From NCBI GenBank assembly GCA_944387035.1, contig CALXDJ010000007.1, forward strand, positions 26,999 to 90,998: a stretch of 64,000 nt of DNA. Direction: 5' to 3'. Shown here piece by piece: positions 16,223 through 25,536 of the stretch (within the stretch, counting starts at the first letter, position 1; the number at the start of each line of letters is the position of its first letter). Both the position numbers and the translations under genes were made by a program. The notes under the pieces were generated by a model. That model searched no databases. It saw only the letters and a program-made list of their open reading frames with translations, and had not been told where the DNA came from. The DNA is from an uncultured Oscillospiraceae bacterium. GTDB lineage: Bacteria; Bacillota; Clostridia; Oscillospirales; Oscillospiraceae.

Positions 16223-17803
16223 ATGTGTTCGATCATGGGCTTTTCCAAGAAAACCCGCTCCCGGGAAGAAATCCTTCCCTACTTCGCCCGTACCCGCTCC
16301 CGGGGACCCGACATGAGCCGTATTGTGGAGACGCCGTCTGGCTATCTGTGCTTCCACCGTTTGGCCATCATGGACCTTTCCGAGGACGGCATGCAGCCGT
16401 TTTCCCTGGACGGGGACTATGTGGTGTGCAACGGTGAGCTCTACGGCTTCCGGTCCATTCGCCGGGAGCTGGCGGGCAAGTATACCTTCCACAGCAACAG
16501 TGACTGCGAGATCCTTCTGCCCATGTTCCATGAGTACGGCCTTTCCATGTTTTCCCGGCTGGACGCGGAGTTTGCTCTCATCATCTACGATTCCATGACC
16601 GACTCCCTCATCGCCGCTCGGGACCCCATCGGCATCCGTCCTCTCTTCTACGGCTACGACACCGACGGCGGAATCGTCTTTGCCAGCGAGGCCAAGAACC
16701 TGGTGGGCCTGTGCAAGGAGATCTGCCCCTTCCCGCCGGGCCATTACTACGCCTACGGCAAGTTCGTCCGCTATGCCGACCTGACCACCGTCCGGGAGTA
16801 TCTGCCCGACGATGAAGAGACCATCTGCCGCAACATCCGCAACAAGCTCATCGCCGCTGTGGATAAGCGCCTGGACGCCGACGCCCCCCTGGGCTTCCTG
16901 CTCTCCGGCGGACTGGACTCCTCCCTGGTGTGCGCCATCAGCGCCATCGTGCTGGGCAAAAAGATCCGCACCTTTGCCATCGGCATGGATACCGACGCCA
17001 TTGACCTCAAGTACGCCCGGCAGGCCGCCGAATTCATCGGCGCCGACCACACCGAGTTCTACATGACCCGGGATGAAGTCCTCGAATCTCTCGAGGAGGT
17101 CATCGCTTTGCTGGGCACCTGGGACATCACCACCATCCGGGCCAGCATGGGCATGTACCTGTGCTGCAAGGCCATCCACACCCACACCGACGTGCGGGTG
17201 CTGCTCACCGGTGAGATCAGCGACGAGCTCTTCGGCTACAAGTACACGGACTTTGCCCCCAGCGACCGGGCCTTCCAGGCTGAGGCCAAAAAGCGGGTGG
17301 ATGAGCTGTATATGTACGATGTGCTCCGGGCCGACCGGTGTATCTCCGTCAACTCCCTGGAGGCCCGGGTCCCCTTCGGCGATCTGGACTTCGTCCGCTA
17401 TGTCATGCAGGTGGACCCGGCCCGCAAGCGCAACACCCACGGCATGGGCAAATACCTGCTGCGCAAGGCCTTTGACCAGGACAACATCCTGCCCCACGCC
17501 ATTCTCTGGCGGGAGAAGGCCGCCTTCTCCGACGCCGTGGGCCACTCCATGGTGGACGATCTCAAGGCCTACGCCGAGACCCGCTACACCGACGCCGAGT
17601 TTGCCCGGCTGCGCCGCAAGTACGACTACTGCCCGCCCTTCACCAAGGAGAGCCTGCTCTACCGGGAGATCTTTGAAAAATATTACCCCGGCCAGGCTGC
17701 CATGATCGCCGACTTCTGGATGCCCAACCGGGACTGGGAAGGCTGCCGGGTCTCCGATCCTTCCGCCCGGGTGCTGGCAAACTACGGTGCCAGCGGCGTG
17801 TAA
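16223..17803 (+). CDS. asnB: Asparagine synthase (glutamine-hydrolysing)
   Basis: AsnB makes asparagine from aspartate, ATP and glutamine amide nitrogen. The 526-residue product starts Met-Cys, exposing the glutaminase nucleophile. It then has the Ntn glutaminase domain (1-200; RSRGPD, CNGEL) and the synthetase domain with the pyrophosphate loop LLSGGLDSSLV near residue 230. CGGAGG precedes the ATG. It is controlled by the Asn-type T-box directly upstream, so expression should follow asparagine limitation. Confidence 0.96.
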   Translation: MCSIMGFSKKTRSREEILPYFARTRSRGPDMSRIVETPSGYLCFHRLAIMDLSEDGMQPFSLDGDYVVCNGELYGFRSIRRELAGKYTFHSNSDCEILLPMFHEYGLSMFSRLDAEFALIIYDSMTDSLIAARDPIGIRPLFYGYDTDGGIVFASEAKNLVGLCKEICPFPPGHYYAYGKFVRYADLTTVREYLPDDEETICRNIRNKLIAAVDKRLDADAPLGFLLSGGLDSSLVCAISAIVLGKKIRTFAIGMDTDAIDLKYARQAAEFIGADHTEFYMTRDEVLESLEEVIALLGTWDITTIRASMGMYLCCKAIHTHTDVRVLLTGEISDELFGYKYTDFAPSDRAFQAEAKKRVDELYMYDVLRADRCISVNSLEARVPFGDLDFVRYVMQVDPARKRNTHGMGKYLLRKAFDQDNILPHAILWREKAAFSDAVGHSMVDDLKAYAETRYTDAEFARLRRKYDYCPPFTKESLLYREIFEKYYPGQAAMIADFWMPNRDWEGCRVSDPSARVLANYGASGV

Positions 17804-17891
17804 GGATGCAAAACTCTGGAAGTATTACCTATTGCGTTTCTCCGAATTTGTGATACCATGGCTATTGAGTACGATAGGAGGATGAATCACC

Positions 17892-19979
17892 ATGCCTACA
17901 CCCGCAAAACTCCCCGAGCTGTTCGGCAGCCTGGTTTTTAATGAAGAGACCATGAAGGAGCGGCTCTCGTCCGCATCCTACGGTGCCTGGAAAAAGTGCA
18001 TCACCGACGGCACGTCTCTGGACATCTCCACCGCCAACGAAATTGCCGAGGCCATGAAGCAATGGGCCGTGGAAAAGGGCGCCACCCACTATACCCACTG
18101 GTTCCAGCCCATGACCGGCGTCACCGCCGAAAAGCACGACAGTTTCATCACGCCTATGGGCGGCGGCAAGATCATGATGGAGTTTTCCGGCAAGGAGCTG
18201 GTCCGCGGCGAGTCCGACGCCTCCTCCTTCCCCTCCGGCGGTCTGCGGGCCACGTTTGAGGCCCGGGGCTATACCGCCTGGGACCCCACCTCTTTCGCCT
18301 TTATTAAGGAGGGGAGCCTGTGCATCCCCACCATTTTCTGTTCCTACTCCGGCGAGGCCCTGGACAAGAAAACCCCCCTGCTGCGCTCCATGGACGAGGT
18401 TTCCCGGCAGGCCATCCGTCTGCTGCGGCTGTTCGGCGACACGGAGACCAAGCGGGTCATCCCCCAGGTGGGCCCCGAGCAGGAATACTTCCTCATTGAC
18501 AAAGACCTCTACAACCGCCGGGAGGATCTGCGCATGTGCGGCCGGACCCTCTTCGGCGCCAAGCCCCCCCGGGGCCAGGAGCTGGATGACCACTACTTCG
18601 GCGCCATCCGTCCCCGGGTGGCCGCCTACATGAAGGACCTGGACGAGACCCTCTGGGCCCTGGGCGTGCTGAGCAAGACCAAGCACAACGAGGTGGCCCC
18701 TGCCCAGCATGAGATGGCCCCCATCTTCTCCGATGCCAACACCGCCTGCGACCAGAACCAGCTGGCCATGGAGATGATGAAGAAGGTGGCCGACCGCCAC
18801 AATCTGGTGTGCCTGCTGCACGAAAAGCCCTTCGCCGGCGTCAACGGCTCCGGCAAGCACGACAACTGGTCCCTGGGCACCGACACCGGCCGCAACCTCT
18901 TCAAGCCCGGCTCCACTCCCCGGCAGAATGCCCGGTTCCTGCTCTTCCTGGCCGCCTTTATCAAGGGCGTGGACGACTATCAGGACTTTTTGCGCACCAC
19001 GGTGGCCTTCCCCGGCAATGACCACCGTCTGGGCGCCCAGGAGGCGCCTCCGGCCGTCATCTCCATCTTCCTGGGCGATGAACTCACCGCCGTGGTGGAG
19101 TCCATCATTCAGGATACCGAGTTCAAGGCCGCTGGCAAGCGGAACCTGAAAATCGGCGTGGACGTGCTGCCCGCCATCCGGCAGGACAACACCGACCGCA
19201 ACCGCACCTCTCCCATGGCCTTTACCGGCAACAAGTTTGAGTTCCGCATGCTGGGCTCCTCCCAGTCCATCTCCGGCCCCAACATTGCCCTTAACACCAT
19301 CATGGCTGAAGAGCTCAAGCAGTTTGCCGACGAGCTGGAGGGCTCCACCAACTTCCAGGAGGACCTTCAGCGCCTGATCAAAAAGACCTTCACCGAGCAT
19401 CAGCGGATCATTTTCAACGGCAACGGCTATGACGACGCCTGGCTGGCCGAGGCCCAGCGCCGCGGCCTGAGCAACCTCAAGTCTGCCGCCGACGCTCTGC
19501 CCGCCTACATCGCCCCCAAGAACGTGGAGCTGTTCGTCAAGCACGGCATCTACACCAAGGAGGAAATCCAGGCCCGGTTCGAGATCCATGTGGAAAACTA
19601 CCGCAACATTCTGGTCATTGAGGCCACCACCATGGTGGATATGATCCGTCACCAGATCCTGCCGGCCGTCTCCCGCTACTCCGCGGATCTGTGCAGCCGC
19701 GCAAACGCCAAGGCGGCCGCCGGTGTTTCCCACCGCTATGAAAGCGATACCGCGCAGGTCATCTCCGCCCTGACGGACGCCCTTATGGACGCCTGCGGCG
19801 CTCTGGAAGAGGATCTGCGGGCCATGCCCGCCGACCCCCAGGAGGCCATGAACTTCTGCCACAACGTCCTCACCGGCCACATGGCCGAGGCCCGGGCGGC
19901 GGCGGACCAGCTGGAAGAGCACACCGCTTCCGAGTACTGGCCCTTCCCCGTATACGCCGACCTGATGTTCTCCGTCTAA
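17892..19979 (+). CDS. glnN: Glutamine synthetase type III
   Basis: This enzyme makes glutamine from glutamate, ammonia and ATP. At 695 residues it is the large GSIII form (hexamers stacked in dodecamers), not the 450-residue GSI. Landmarks include THWFQPMTGVTAEKHD, QVGPEQEYFLID with active-site Glu, the GVNGSGKHDNWS motif and NRTSPMAFTGNKFEFRM. It has its own ribosome binding site (TAGGAGGATG) and a strong terminator. Its place after asnB puts ammonia assimilation and amide transfer side by side. Confidence 0.96.
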   Translation: MPTPAKLPELFGSLVFNEETMKERLSSASYGAWKKCITDGTSLDISTANEIAEAMKQWAVEKGATHYTHWFQPMTGVTAEKHDSFITPMGGGKIMMEFSGKELVRGESDASSFPSGGLRATFEARGYTAWDPTSFAFIKEGSLCIPTIFCSYSGEALDKKTPLLRSMDEVSRQAIRLLRLFGDTETKRVIPQVGPEQEYFLIDKDLYNRREDLRMCGRTLFGAKPPRGQELDDHYFGAIRPRVAAYMKDLDETLWALGVLSKTKHNEVAPAQHEMAPIFSDANTACDQNQLAMEMMKKVADRHNLVCLLHEKPFAGVNGSGKHDNWSLGTDTGRNLFKPGSTPRQNARFLLFLAAFIKGVDDYQDFLRTTVAFPGNDHRLGAQEAPPAVISIFLGDELTAVVESIIQDTEFKAAGKRNLKIGVDVLPAIRQDNTDRNRTSPMAFTGNKFEFRMLGSSQSISGPNIALNTIMAEELKQFADELEGSTNFQEDLQRLIKKTFTEHQRIIFNGNGYDDAWLAEAQRRGLSNLKSAADALPAYIAPKNVELFVKHGIYTKEEIQARFEIHVENYRNILVIEATTMVDMIRHQILPAVSRYSADLCSRANAKAAAGVSHRYESDTAQVISALTDALMDACGALEEDLRAMPADPQEAMNFCHNVLTGHMAEARAAADQLEEHTASEYWPFPVYADLMFSV

Positions 19980-19986
19980 AAAACAA

Positions 19987-20034
19987 ACCGTCCCGGTTCC
20001 GCGCCGCAGCGCCGGAACCGGGACGGTCTTTTTT
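19987..20034. terminator. Bidirectional terminator between glnN and lrgB
   Basis: A 15-bp ACCGTCCCGGTTCCG stem is flanked by T-runs in both reading directions. Confidence 0.9.
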
Positions 20035-20045
20035 GTCTTGTTGCT

Positions 20046-20735
20046 TTATAAAAACAGTTCAAAGCCCAGGGCTGCCACCGTGGTCAAAATACCGCAAAGG
20101 CCGATGGCCAGACCGCTCATAGCGCCTTCCGTCTCGCCCATCTCCATGGCCTTGGCCGTTCCCACAGCATGGCTGCAGGCACCGATGCCCAGCCCCACTG
20201 CCAGGGGATCCTTGATCCGGAACAGCCGCACCAGCATGGGCGCGATGAGATTTCCCAAAATTCCGGTGGCGGTCACCGCCGCCACGGTAATGGCCACCAG
20301 GCCGCCGTGATCCTGGGAAATCGCCGTGGCAATGGGCGTGGTGACGGACTTGGGCAGCAGGGATGCCGTCATCTCCCGGTCCAGGCCAAACAGCCGGCAC
20401 ATCACGAAGATACTGATCAGGGACGTTGCCACACCCACGGTGCAGCCCACCAGGACCGGCAGCCAGTTCTTTTTCAGCAATTCCAGTTTGGCGTACACGG
20501 AGACCGCCATACAGGCCGTGGCCGGTCCCAAGAAGAGGTTGATCAGGTTCCCCCCGACATAATAGGATTCATAGGGGATATCAAAGACCACCAGCACCGC
20601 TACCAGCAGCACCACGGCAATGAGCATATAATTGCAGATGGCCAGCTTGGTTTTCTGCTGAATCTTGACGCCGATCCAATAGGCCACAATGGTGATGGTA
20701 ACACCAAAAAAGGGGGATTCCAGCAAGGCACTCAT
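20046..20735 (-). CDS. lrgB: LrgB/CidB family membrane protein
   Basis: The 229-residue integral membrane protein has about six spans and the LrgB signature PKSVTTPIATAIS. LrgB acts with LrgA, a holin-like partner; the pair is linked to autolysis control in Staphylococcus and to pyruvate or glycolate movement elsewhere. Its start overlaps the lrgA stop by four bases, so the two are translated together. Confidence 0.93.
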   Translation of the reverse strand: MSALLESPFFGVTITIVAYWIGVKIQQKTKLAICNYMLIAVVLLVAVLVVFDIPYESYYVGGNLINLFLGPATACMAVSVYAKLELLKKNWLPVLVGCTVGVATSLISIFVMCRLFGLDREMTASLLPKSVTTPIATAISQDHGGLVAITVAAVTATGILGNLIAPMLVRLFRIKDPLAVGLGIGACSHAVGTAKAMEMGETEGAMSGLAIGLCGILTTVAALGFELFL

Positions 20736-21100
20736 TTTTCACGTTCTCCTTTTTTCTCCATAAGCCGGCAGGTCAGATGTACCGCCCAGGCTGTCGCTCC
20801 GTAGGTCAACACCGTGGACACCACGCAGATGGTCACAAACGCCGCCGCATTCTCCCAAATCACATTGGCATAGTTGATGATTCCCACGCCCGCCGGCACG
20901 AAGAAAAAGCCCAAATTCCCCAGCAGGAAGTCCGACTTCTCCCGAATATGGTCCACCTTCACCACGCCCAGCAGCAGCAATCCCAGCAGTACCAGCAGAC
21001 TGATCACACTGGCCGGAAACGGAAAGGGCAGCACTGCCTCAATGCATTGGCTCCCCCAGTACACACCGAACACAACGCCGATCTGCAGCAGAATCTTCAT
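20732..21100 (-). CDS. lrgA: LrgA/CidA family holin-like protein
   Basis: The 122-residue protein has four hydrophobic segments and the CidA/LrgA core (FPASVISLLVLLGLLLLGVV, FFFVPAGVGI). It is the first gene of the lrgAB pair. No LytSR two-component system or LysR regulator is adjacent, so the regulator is elsewhere. CidA and LrgA cannot be distinguished from sequence alone. Confidence 0.92.
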   Translation of the reverse strand: MKILLQIGVVFGVYWGSQCIEAVLPFPFPASVISLLVLLGLLLLGVVKVDHIREKSDFLLGNLGFFFVPAGVGIINYANVIWENAAAFVTICVVSTVLTYGATAWAVHLTCRLMEKKGEREK

Positions 21101-21203
21101 ACCTCCGCCACCTTTTTCACAAAGTCATCGGGTCCCATTGTAAGGACATCCCTCCGGGAAGTCAAACAAAACCCTCCATTCTGCTGTACTTTCAGCAAAG
21201 CGC

Positions 21204-21239
21204 AACAAGGCGGCGCCGCTTCCCGGCGCCGCCTTGTTC
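21204..21239. terminator. Perfect hairpin between lrgA and the CoA-transferase gene
   Basis: AACAAGGCGGCGCCG and its complement form a 15-bp stem, with TTGTT tails in both directions. It probably terminates the CoA-transferase gene despite its weak T-run. Confidence 0.6.
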
Positions 21240-21245
21240 ATCTTT

Positions 21246-22592
21246 TCACAATGGCAGATCCCGCTCCAGCTCCTTGCGGAAATCCGGATGGGCAATGGCG
21301 ATGAGGGCCTTGCCCCGCTCCCGGCAGCTTTTAAAGCGCAGGTCCGCCACACCGTACTCCGTCACCACATACTGCACGAAGGTCCGAGGCGTCGTCACCA
21401 CGCCGCCGGGTGTCAGGAAGGGCTTGATCTTGGAGTGGCGCACCCCGGCTTTGTCCACATAGCTCGAGCGCAGGGCGATGATGCTCTTGCCCTCATAGGA
21501 CCACTGGGCGCCGATGACCCACTCCAGCTGGCCGCCGGTACCGGAATACTGCCGGGGACCCACGCTCTCAGCGTTGACCTGGCCGGTGAGGTCCACCTCC
21601 ATGGCGTTGTTCACCGACACCACATGGTCATTCTGGGCAATGTGCAGGGGGTTATTGACCCAGTCAATCTCTTTGAAGGTAAAGTCCGGATTGTGATGGG
21701 CAAAATCCCAGAGCTTCCGGTCTCCCACCAGGAACGCGCCCACGGACCGCCCCGGCAGCAGCTTTTTGCGGCTGTTGTTCACAATGCCCTTTTGCATCAG
21801 CTCCATAACGCAGCTGGTCAGCACCTCCGTATGGACGCCCAAATCCTTCTTTCCCGCATAGGCCAGACATTCGCCCACCGCATTGGCCAGGCCGCCCAGG
21901 CCGAACTGCATGCACGCACCGTCCGGCACCAGCTCGGCAATATGGCCCGCCACCAGACGGTCCGCCTCCGTGGCCGGAACGGGTACATTTTCCGCCGGCA
22001 TCCGGTCCGTCTCCACAATGGCATCGGCCTCGCTGACGTGGAAGAGCAGATGCCGCTCCCCCTCACTGACCATGGCCGGCATGTGGGAGTTCACTTCCAC
22101 AATCACCGTCTCGCACTGCTCCAGCACCGTCCGGTGCAGGTGGGAACCCCACAGCGTCCGGCTCATCCAGCCGTTTTCATCCGGCGGCGCGCACACAATC
22201 ACCGCCACCCGGGGATGCCGGGAGGCCATCCAGGCCCCGGTCTGACTCAGGTGGGTCGGCACAAAGTGCACATTCCCCTGGGGGACCAGGGTCCGGTCTC
22301 CGGCAAAGAAATTCACATTGTATTCCACCAGGTCCCGGTTCTCCGGGCGCAGCAGCGCCGTGTCCGTGGGAGCAAAGAGGGAGTTGAGCTCAATGTGTCC
22401 GCCAATGCTGCGCAAACGCTGCGCCAGGGCTTCATCCACGGCATAGGGCCAGTTGGCCCCGCCGGTGGAAACCACCGTATCTCCGTCCCGCACCAGCTCC
22501 GCTGCCTTGGCCGCTGTCATCCGGCGCGCCTCGTAATCCCGTCTCCAGTCCCCGCAGCTGCCGCGGCCCCGGGTCGGCGTCAATTCCGTCAT
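21246..22592 (-). CDS. Acetyl-CoA hydrolase/transferase family acyl-CoA transferase
   Basis: The 448-residue product belongs to the family of 4-hydroxybutyrate, butyryl-CoA:acetate and succinyl-CoA:acetate CoA-transferases. Visible landmarks are the HTEVLTS catalytic-Glu segment and the Gly loop GTGGQLEW. The C-terminal TTPRTFVQYVVTEYGVADL block is typical of the Cat/But group. ATG 22592 has AAGGAG nine bases upstream; the open frame beyond has no ribosome binding site. In a gut anaerobe a role in butyrate or acetate CoA exchange is likely, but the substrate cannot be fixed from sequence. It stands alone, without other butyrate genes. Confidence 0.88.
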   Translation of the reverse strand: MTELTPTRGRGSCGDWRRDYEARRMTAAKAAELVRDGDTVVSTGGANWPYAVDEALAQRLRSIGGHIELNSLFAPTDTALLRPENRDLVEYNVNFFAGDRTLVPQGNVHFVPTHLSQTGAWMASRHPRVAVIVCAPPDENGWMSRTLWGSHLHRTVLEQCETVIVEVNSHMPAMVSEGERHLLFHVSEADAIVETDRMPAENVPVPATEADRLVAGHIAELVPDGACMQFGLGGLANAVGECLAYAGKKDLGVHTEVLTSCVMELMQKGIVNNSRKKLLPGRSVGAFLVGDRKLWDFAHHNPDFTFKEIDWVNNPLHIAQNDHVVSVNNAMEVDLTGQVNAESVGPRQYSGTGGQLEWVIGAQWSYEGKSIIALRSSYVDKAGVRHSKIKPFLTPGGVVTTPRTFVQYVVTEYGVADLRFKSCRERGKALIAIAHPDFRKELERDLPL

Positions 22593-22703
22593 GGTCGTTC
22601 TCCTTTTCCCTTTTTTTACATTCCGCGCTATTGTATCCCATTTTTTTGCCCATTGCAACGGCATTTGGTTCAAAAAATTCATCTATTTTTGAAAAAAACA
22701 CTC

Positions 22704-22732
22704 TTGCACCCGGCGTTTTTGCGTGCTATACT
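22704..22732 (+). promoter_or_regulatory. Promoter of the phospholipase C-like gene
   Basis: TTGCAC, a 17-bp spacer and TATACT are followed by a short leader to the TTG start at 22770. Confidence 0.7.
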
Positions 22733-22769
22733 GGGGCCGTTAGTTGAATCAAACTTCGGAGGTGTCATT

Positions 22770-23318
22770 TTGCAAAAACGCAGTCACAAACTCCTGGCAT
22801 CCATGCTTCTGGAAAGTGAGCATGGCTTCCGGGCCAAGCGCTACGAGCTGGCCTTCCTGTTCGGTTCCTTCCAGCCGGATTGCAATCCTCTGACCTATTT
22901 GAAAGGTTCCCGCCGGGCCCGCAAGCTCCGGGGCCACAATTTCACCAATTCCCGGCTCTATATCGAATCCCACATCAAGCTGCTTCAGGCCCGTACCCGC
23001 TGGAACATCTGGCAGTACTATACCCTGGGCAAACTCACCCACTATCTGGCCGACGCATTTACATACCCCCACAATGAGCACTATCCGGAAAGCCTCATTG
23101 CCCACCGGCAGTATGAGGCGGATCTGCGGCAGTATCTGGCCGACTATCTGGAAAACCGCACGCTGCGGCGGGCCAATGCCCGGCAGGATCTGGTGGACGC
23201 CATTTCCGAGCTCCATGCCCAGTACATGTCCACCGTCACCGATATGCGCCGGGACGTGCAGTTTATCCTGCGGGCTACCCAGCTGCTGATGGCCGGCTGT
23301 CTGCCTGCCGCCGCCTGA
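22770..23318 (+). CDS. Zinc-dependent phospholipase C-like protein
   Basis: The true start is TTG 22770 with GGAGG seven bases before it. The much longer open frame upstream is antisense to the CoA-transferase gene. The 182-residue product has the His/Asp pattern of the zinc-dependent phospholipase C / S1-P1 fold, with an N-terminal His near residue 5 and GKLTHYLADAFTYPHNEHY in the middle. There is no signal peptide, so the protein is probably cytoplasmic and its substrate unknown. It has its own promoter and no obvious partner. Confidence 0.75.
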   Translation: MQKRSHKLLASMLLESEHGFRAKRYELAFLFGSFQPDCNPLTYLKGSRRARKLRGHNFTNSRLYIESHIKLLQARTRWNIWQYYTLGKLTHYLADAFTYPHNEHYPESLIAHRQYEADLRQYLADYLENRTLRRANARQDLVDAISELHAQYMSTVTDMRRDVQFILRATQLLMAGCLPAAA

Positions 23319-23380
23319 TTTTTATAAAATCCGCACAAGAATATTCCACATTTTTTATTTTGTTTTGGAAGCATTTACAG

Positions 23381-23409
23381 TTTCCATTTTCCCGCTGAAA
23401 TGGTATGCT
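23381..23409 (+). promoter_or_regulatory. Probable promoter of the aromatic amino acid operon
   Basis: TTTCCA, a 17-bp spacer and TATGCT lie 35 bp before the leader-peptide start. The -35 is weak, but no better candidate is seen. Confidence 0.5.
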
Positions 23410-23443
23410 TTCAGTATCCAAAGGAACCGAAAGGAACACGCAT

Positions 23444-23542
23444 ATGATGATCCGTTCTGCTCACGCCGAATACCGCTACTTTAGCTTTACCTATTTTTAC
23501 GGTAAGGCTTATTTCGGTTTGGCTGAAAGCAGGAGCGTGTGA
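23444..23542 (+). CDS. Tyr/Phe-rich leader peptide of the aro operon
   Basis: A 32-codon frame starts at ATG 23444 after AAAGGAACACG. Between residues 10 and 24 it codes nine aromatic residues, including YRYF and FTYFYG, and ends in TGA. An intrinsic terminator follows 35 bp later and then aroF. This is the layout of ribosome-mediated attenuation: stalling at Tyr or Phe codons when the charged tRNAs are scarce would prevent terminator formation. The downstream operon makes chorismate, Phe and Tyr, so the codon content matches the end products. The peptide itself needs no other function. Confidence 0.85.
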   Translation: MMIRSAHAEYRYFSFTYFYGKAYFGLAESRSV

Positions 23543-23574
23543 CAGCGGTTTTGTAAAAAACTGGCAGTCTAACG

Positions 23575-23608
23575 AAACCCGTGGCCGAACCGGCCACGGG
23601 TTTTTTGC
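23575..23608 (+). terminator. Attenuator terminator before aroF
   Basis: CCCGTGGCC and GGCCACGGG arms with a five-base loop are followed by TTTTTT. It lies between the leader peptide stop and aroF, so it must be bypassed for the operon to be expressed. A competing hairpin at about 23541-23572 (GCGGTTTT with AAAACTGG-C) may take part; the exact antiterminator was not resolved by eye. Confidence 0.88.
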
Positions 23609-23641
23609 ATGTTTTGGAATTTTTAGGAGGAGGAATTCACC

Positions 23642-24655
23642 ATGATTGTCATTCTCAAACACAACCCCAACCGCGACCAGCTGGAAAGCCTGATTGCCTG
23701 GCTCCAGGACAAGGGCATCATCATCCACACCAGCATCGGCGAGGCCAACACCATTCTGGGCCTGGTGGGCGACACTTCCCAGCTGGACATCGACCTGATC
23801 TCCGCTCTGGACATCGTGGAAGACGTCAAGCGGGTGCAGGAACCCTACAAGAATGCCAACCGCAAGTTCCACCCCGAGGACACGGTGATCCATGTGGGGA
23901 ACACCCAGATCGGCGGCGGCAATCTGACCATCATGGCCGGTCCCTGCTCCGTGGAATCCGAAGAGCAGGTCGTTGCCATCGCCAAAGCCGTCAAGGCCAG
24001 CGGCGCCACCATGCTCCGGGGCGGCGCCTTCAAGCCCCGCACCTCTCCCTACTCCTTCCAGGGCTTGGGCGCCACGGGCCTGGAGTATCTGAAGGTCGCC
24101 CGGCAGGAGACCGGCCTGCCCATCGTCACCGAGCTGATGGACCTGAGTCAGCTGCCTCTGTTCAAGGATGTGGACGTCATCCAGATCGGTGCCCGGAACA
24201 TGCAGAACTTCGATCTTTTGAAGGCCGTGGGCCATCAGGACAAGCCCGTCATGATCAAGCGGGGCATGTCCGCCACCTATGAGGAGTGGCTCATGAGCGC
24301 CGAATACGTCATGGCCGGCGGCAATGAGAACGTGATCTTGTGTGAGCGGGGCATCCGCACCTTCGAGAGCTACACCCGCAACACGCTGGACCTGGCCGCC
24401 ATCCCCGTACTGCGCAAGCTGACCCACCTGCCCATCATCATCGACCCCAGCCACGCCACCGGCAAGAGCGCCCTGGTGGAGCCTCTGGCCAAGGGCGCCG
24501 TGGCCACCGGCTGCGACGGCCTGCAGATCGAGGTCCACAACGACCCCGCCCACGCTCTGTGCGACGGTCCCCAGTCCCTGCGGCCCGAGGCCTTCGACGC
24601 TCTGGCCAAGAAGCTGTTGAAGCTCCACGAAATGATGAAGACGCTGGAGGACTGA
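23642..24655 (+). CDS. aroF: 3-deoxy-7-phosphoheptulonate (DAHP) synthase
   Basis: DAHP synthase condenses phosphoenolpyruvate and erythrose 4-phosphate, the entry to the shikimate pathway. The 337-residue product has an N-terminal ferredoxin-like regulatory domain (about residues 1-70, as in Thermotoga) and a type Ibeta TIM barrel (MAGPCSVES, RGGAFKPRTSPYSFQG, DPSHATG). The extra domain normally gives feedback inhibition by Tyr or Phe, so both attenuation and allostery are expected here. It is the first structural gene of the operon, with GGAGGAGG before ATG. Confidence 0.95.
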   Translation: MIVILKHNPNRDQLESLIAWLQDKGIIIHTSIGEANTILGLVGDTSQLDIDLISALDIVEDVKRVQEPYKNANRKFHPEDTVIHVGNTQIGGGNLTIMAGPCSVESEEQVVAIAKAVKASGATMLRGGAFKPRTSPYSFQGLGATGLEYLKVARQETGLPIVTELMDLSQLPLFKDVDVIQIGARNMQNFDLLKAVGHQDKPVMIKRGMSATYEEWLMSAEYVMAGGNENVILCERGIRTFESYTRNTLDLAAIPVLRKLTHLPIIIDPSHATGKSALVEPLAKGAVATGCDGLQIEVHNDPAHALCDGPQSLRPEAFDALAKKLLKLHEMMKTLED

Positions 24656-24657
24656 GT

Positions 24658-25494
24658 ATGAATGTCGGAATTGTCGGCCTGGGCCTCATCGGCGGCTCCA
24701 TGGCCAAAAGCACCAAGGCCCGGACGGGCCACACCGTCTGGGGCGCAGATCTGGACAAGGAAACCATGACCATGGCCCGGATGTGCGGCGCCATTGACGC
24801 CCCTCTGACGGACGAAAACCTCCCCCAGTGCGACCTTATTTTGGTGGCCATCCGCCCCGCCGCCGCGGTGGAGTGGGTCCGGACCCATGCTTCCCTCATC
24901 GCCCCCTCCGCCATTTTGGTAGACCTGTGCGGCGTCAAGCGGACGGTGGTCTCCGCCATCACCCCCATTGCCCGGGAGCGGGGCTTTGCCTACATCGGCG
25001 GCCATCCCATGGCCGGACGGGAGCGGGGCGGCTTCACCGCCTCCTCCGAGGACCTGTATGTGGGGGCCTCCATGATCCTCACGCCGGACCAGCGCACGGA
25101 CATGCAGCTGCTGGAGACCCTCAAGGCCTTCTTCCTGGATCTGGGCTTTGCGGGGCTGACCTTCTCCGATCCCGAGGAGCATGACCGGATCATCGCCTTC
25201 ACCTCCCAACTGGCCCACATCGTCTCCAGCGCCTATGTCAAATCCCCCGAGGCCCAGCGCCGCCGGGGCTTCTCCGCCGGCAGCTTCCAGGACATGACCC
25301 GGGTGGCCCGGCTGGACGAGGACATGTGGACGGAGCTGTTTCTGGATGACGCGGACTACCTGACCACAGAACTGGACGAGCTGATCGTCCACCTGCGGGA
25401 GTACGCCGACGCCATCCGTGCCCACGATGCCCAGGCCCTGCGCGCCCTGCTGCGGGACGGCCGGGAAAAGAAGGCCTCCGCCGGCGGAAACTGA
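24658..25494 (+). CDS. tyrA: Prephenate dehydrogenase
   Basis: TyrA oxidatively decarboxylates prephenate to 4-hydroxyphenylpyruvate for tyrosine synthesis. The start ATG 24658 lies two bases after the aroF stop; a longer frame upstream overlaps aroF and is unlikely. The 278-residue product has the NAD motif GLGLIGGS at the N-terminus and the catalytic His in GGHPMAGRERGG. It lacks the C-terminal ACT domain of longer TyrA proteins. Confidence 0.94.
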   Translation: MNVGIVGLGLIGGSMAKSTKARTGHTVWGADLDKETMTMARMCGAIDAPLTDENLPQCDLILVAIRPAAAVEWVRTHASLIAPSAILVDLCGVKRTVVSAITPIARERGFAYIGGHPMAGRERGGFTASSEDLYVGASMILTPDQRTDMQLLETLKAFFLDLGFAGLTFSDPEEHDRIIAFTSQLAHIVSSAYVKSPEAQRRRGFSAGSFQDMTRVARLDEDMWTELFLDDADYLTTELDELIVHLREYADAIRAHDAQALRALLRDGREKKASAGGN

Positions 25495-25536
25495 TGCGGA
25501 TTTCTTCTATCTTATATAATATAAAGGAGTGAGACG

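Noticed and set aside
21234..22769. 694-codon plus-strand frame running into the phospholipase C-like gene
   Set aside because: Its first 510 codons are antisense to a well-supported CoA-transferase gene; the real start is TTG 22770 with GGAGG and its own promoter.
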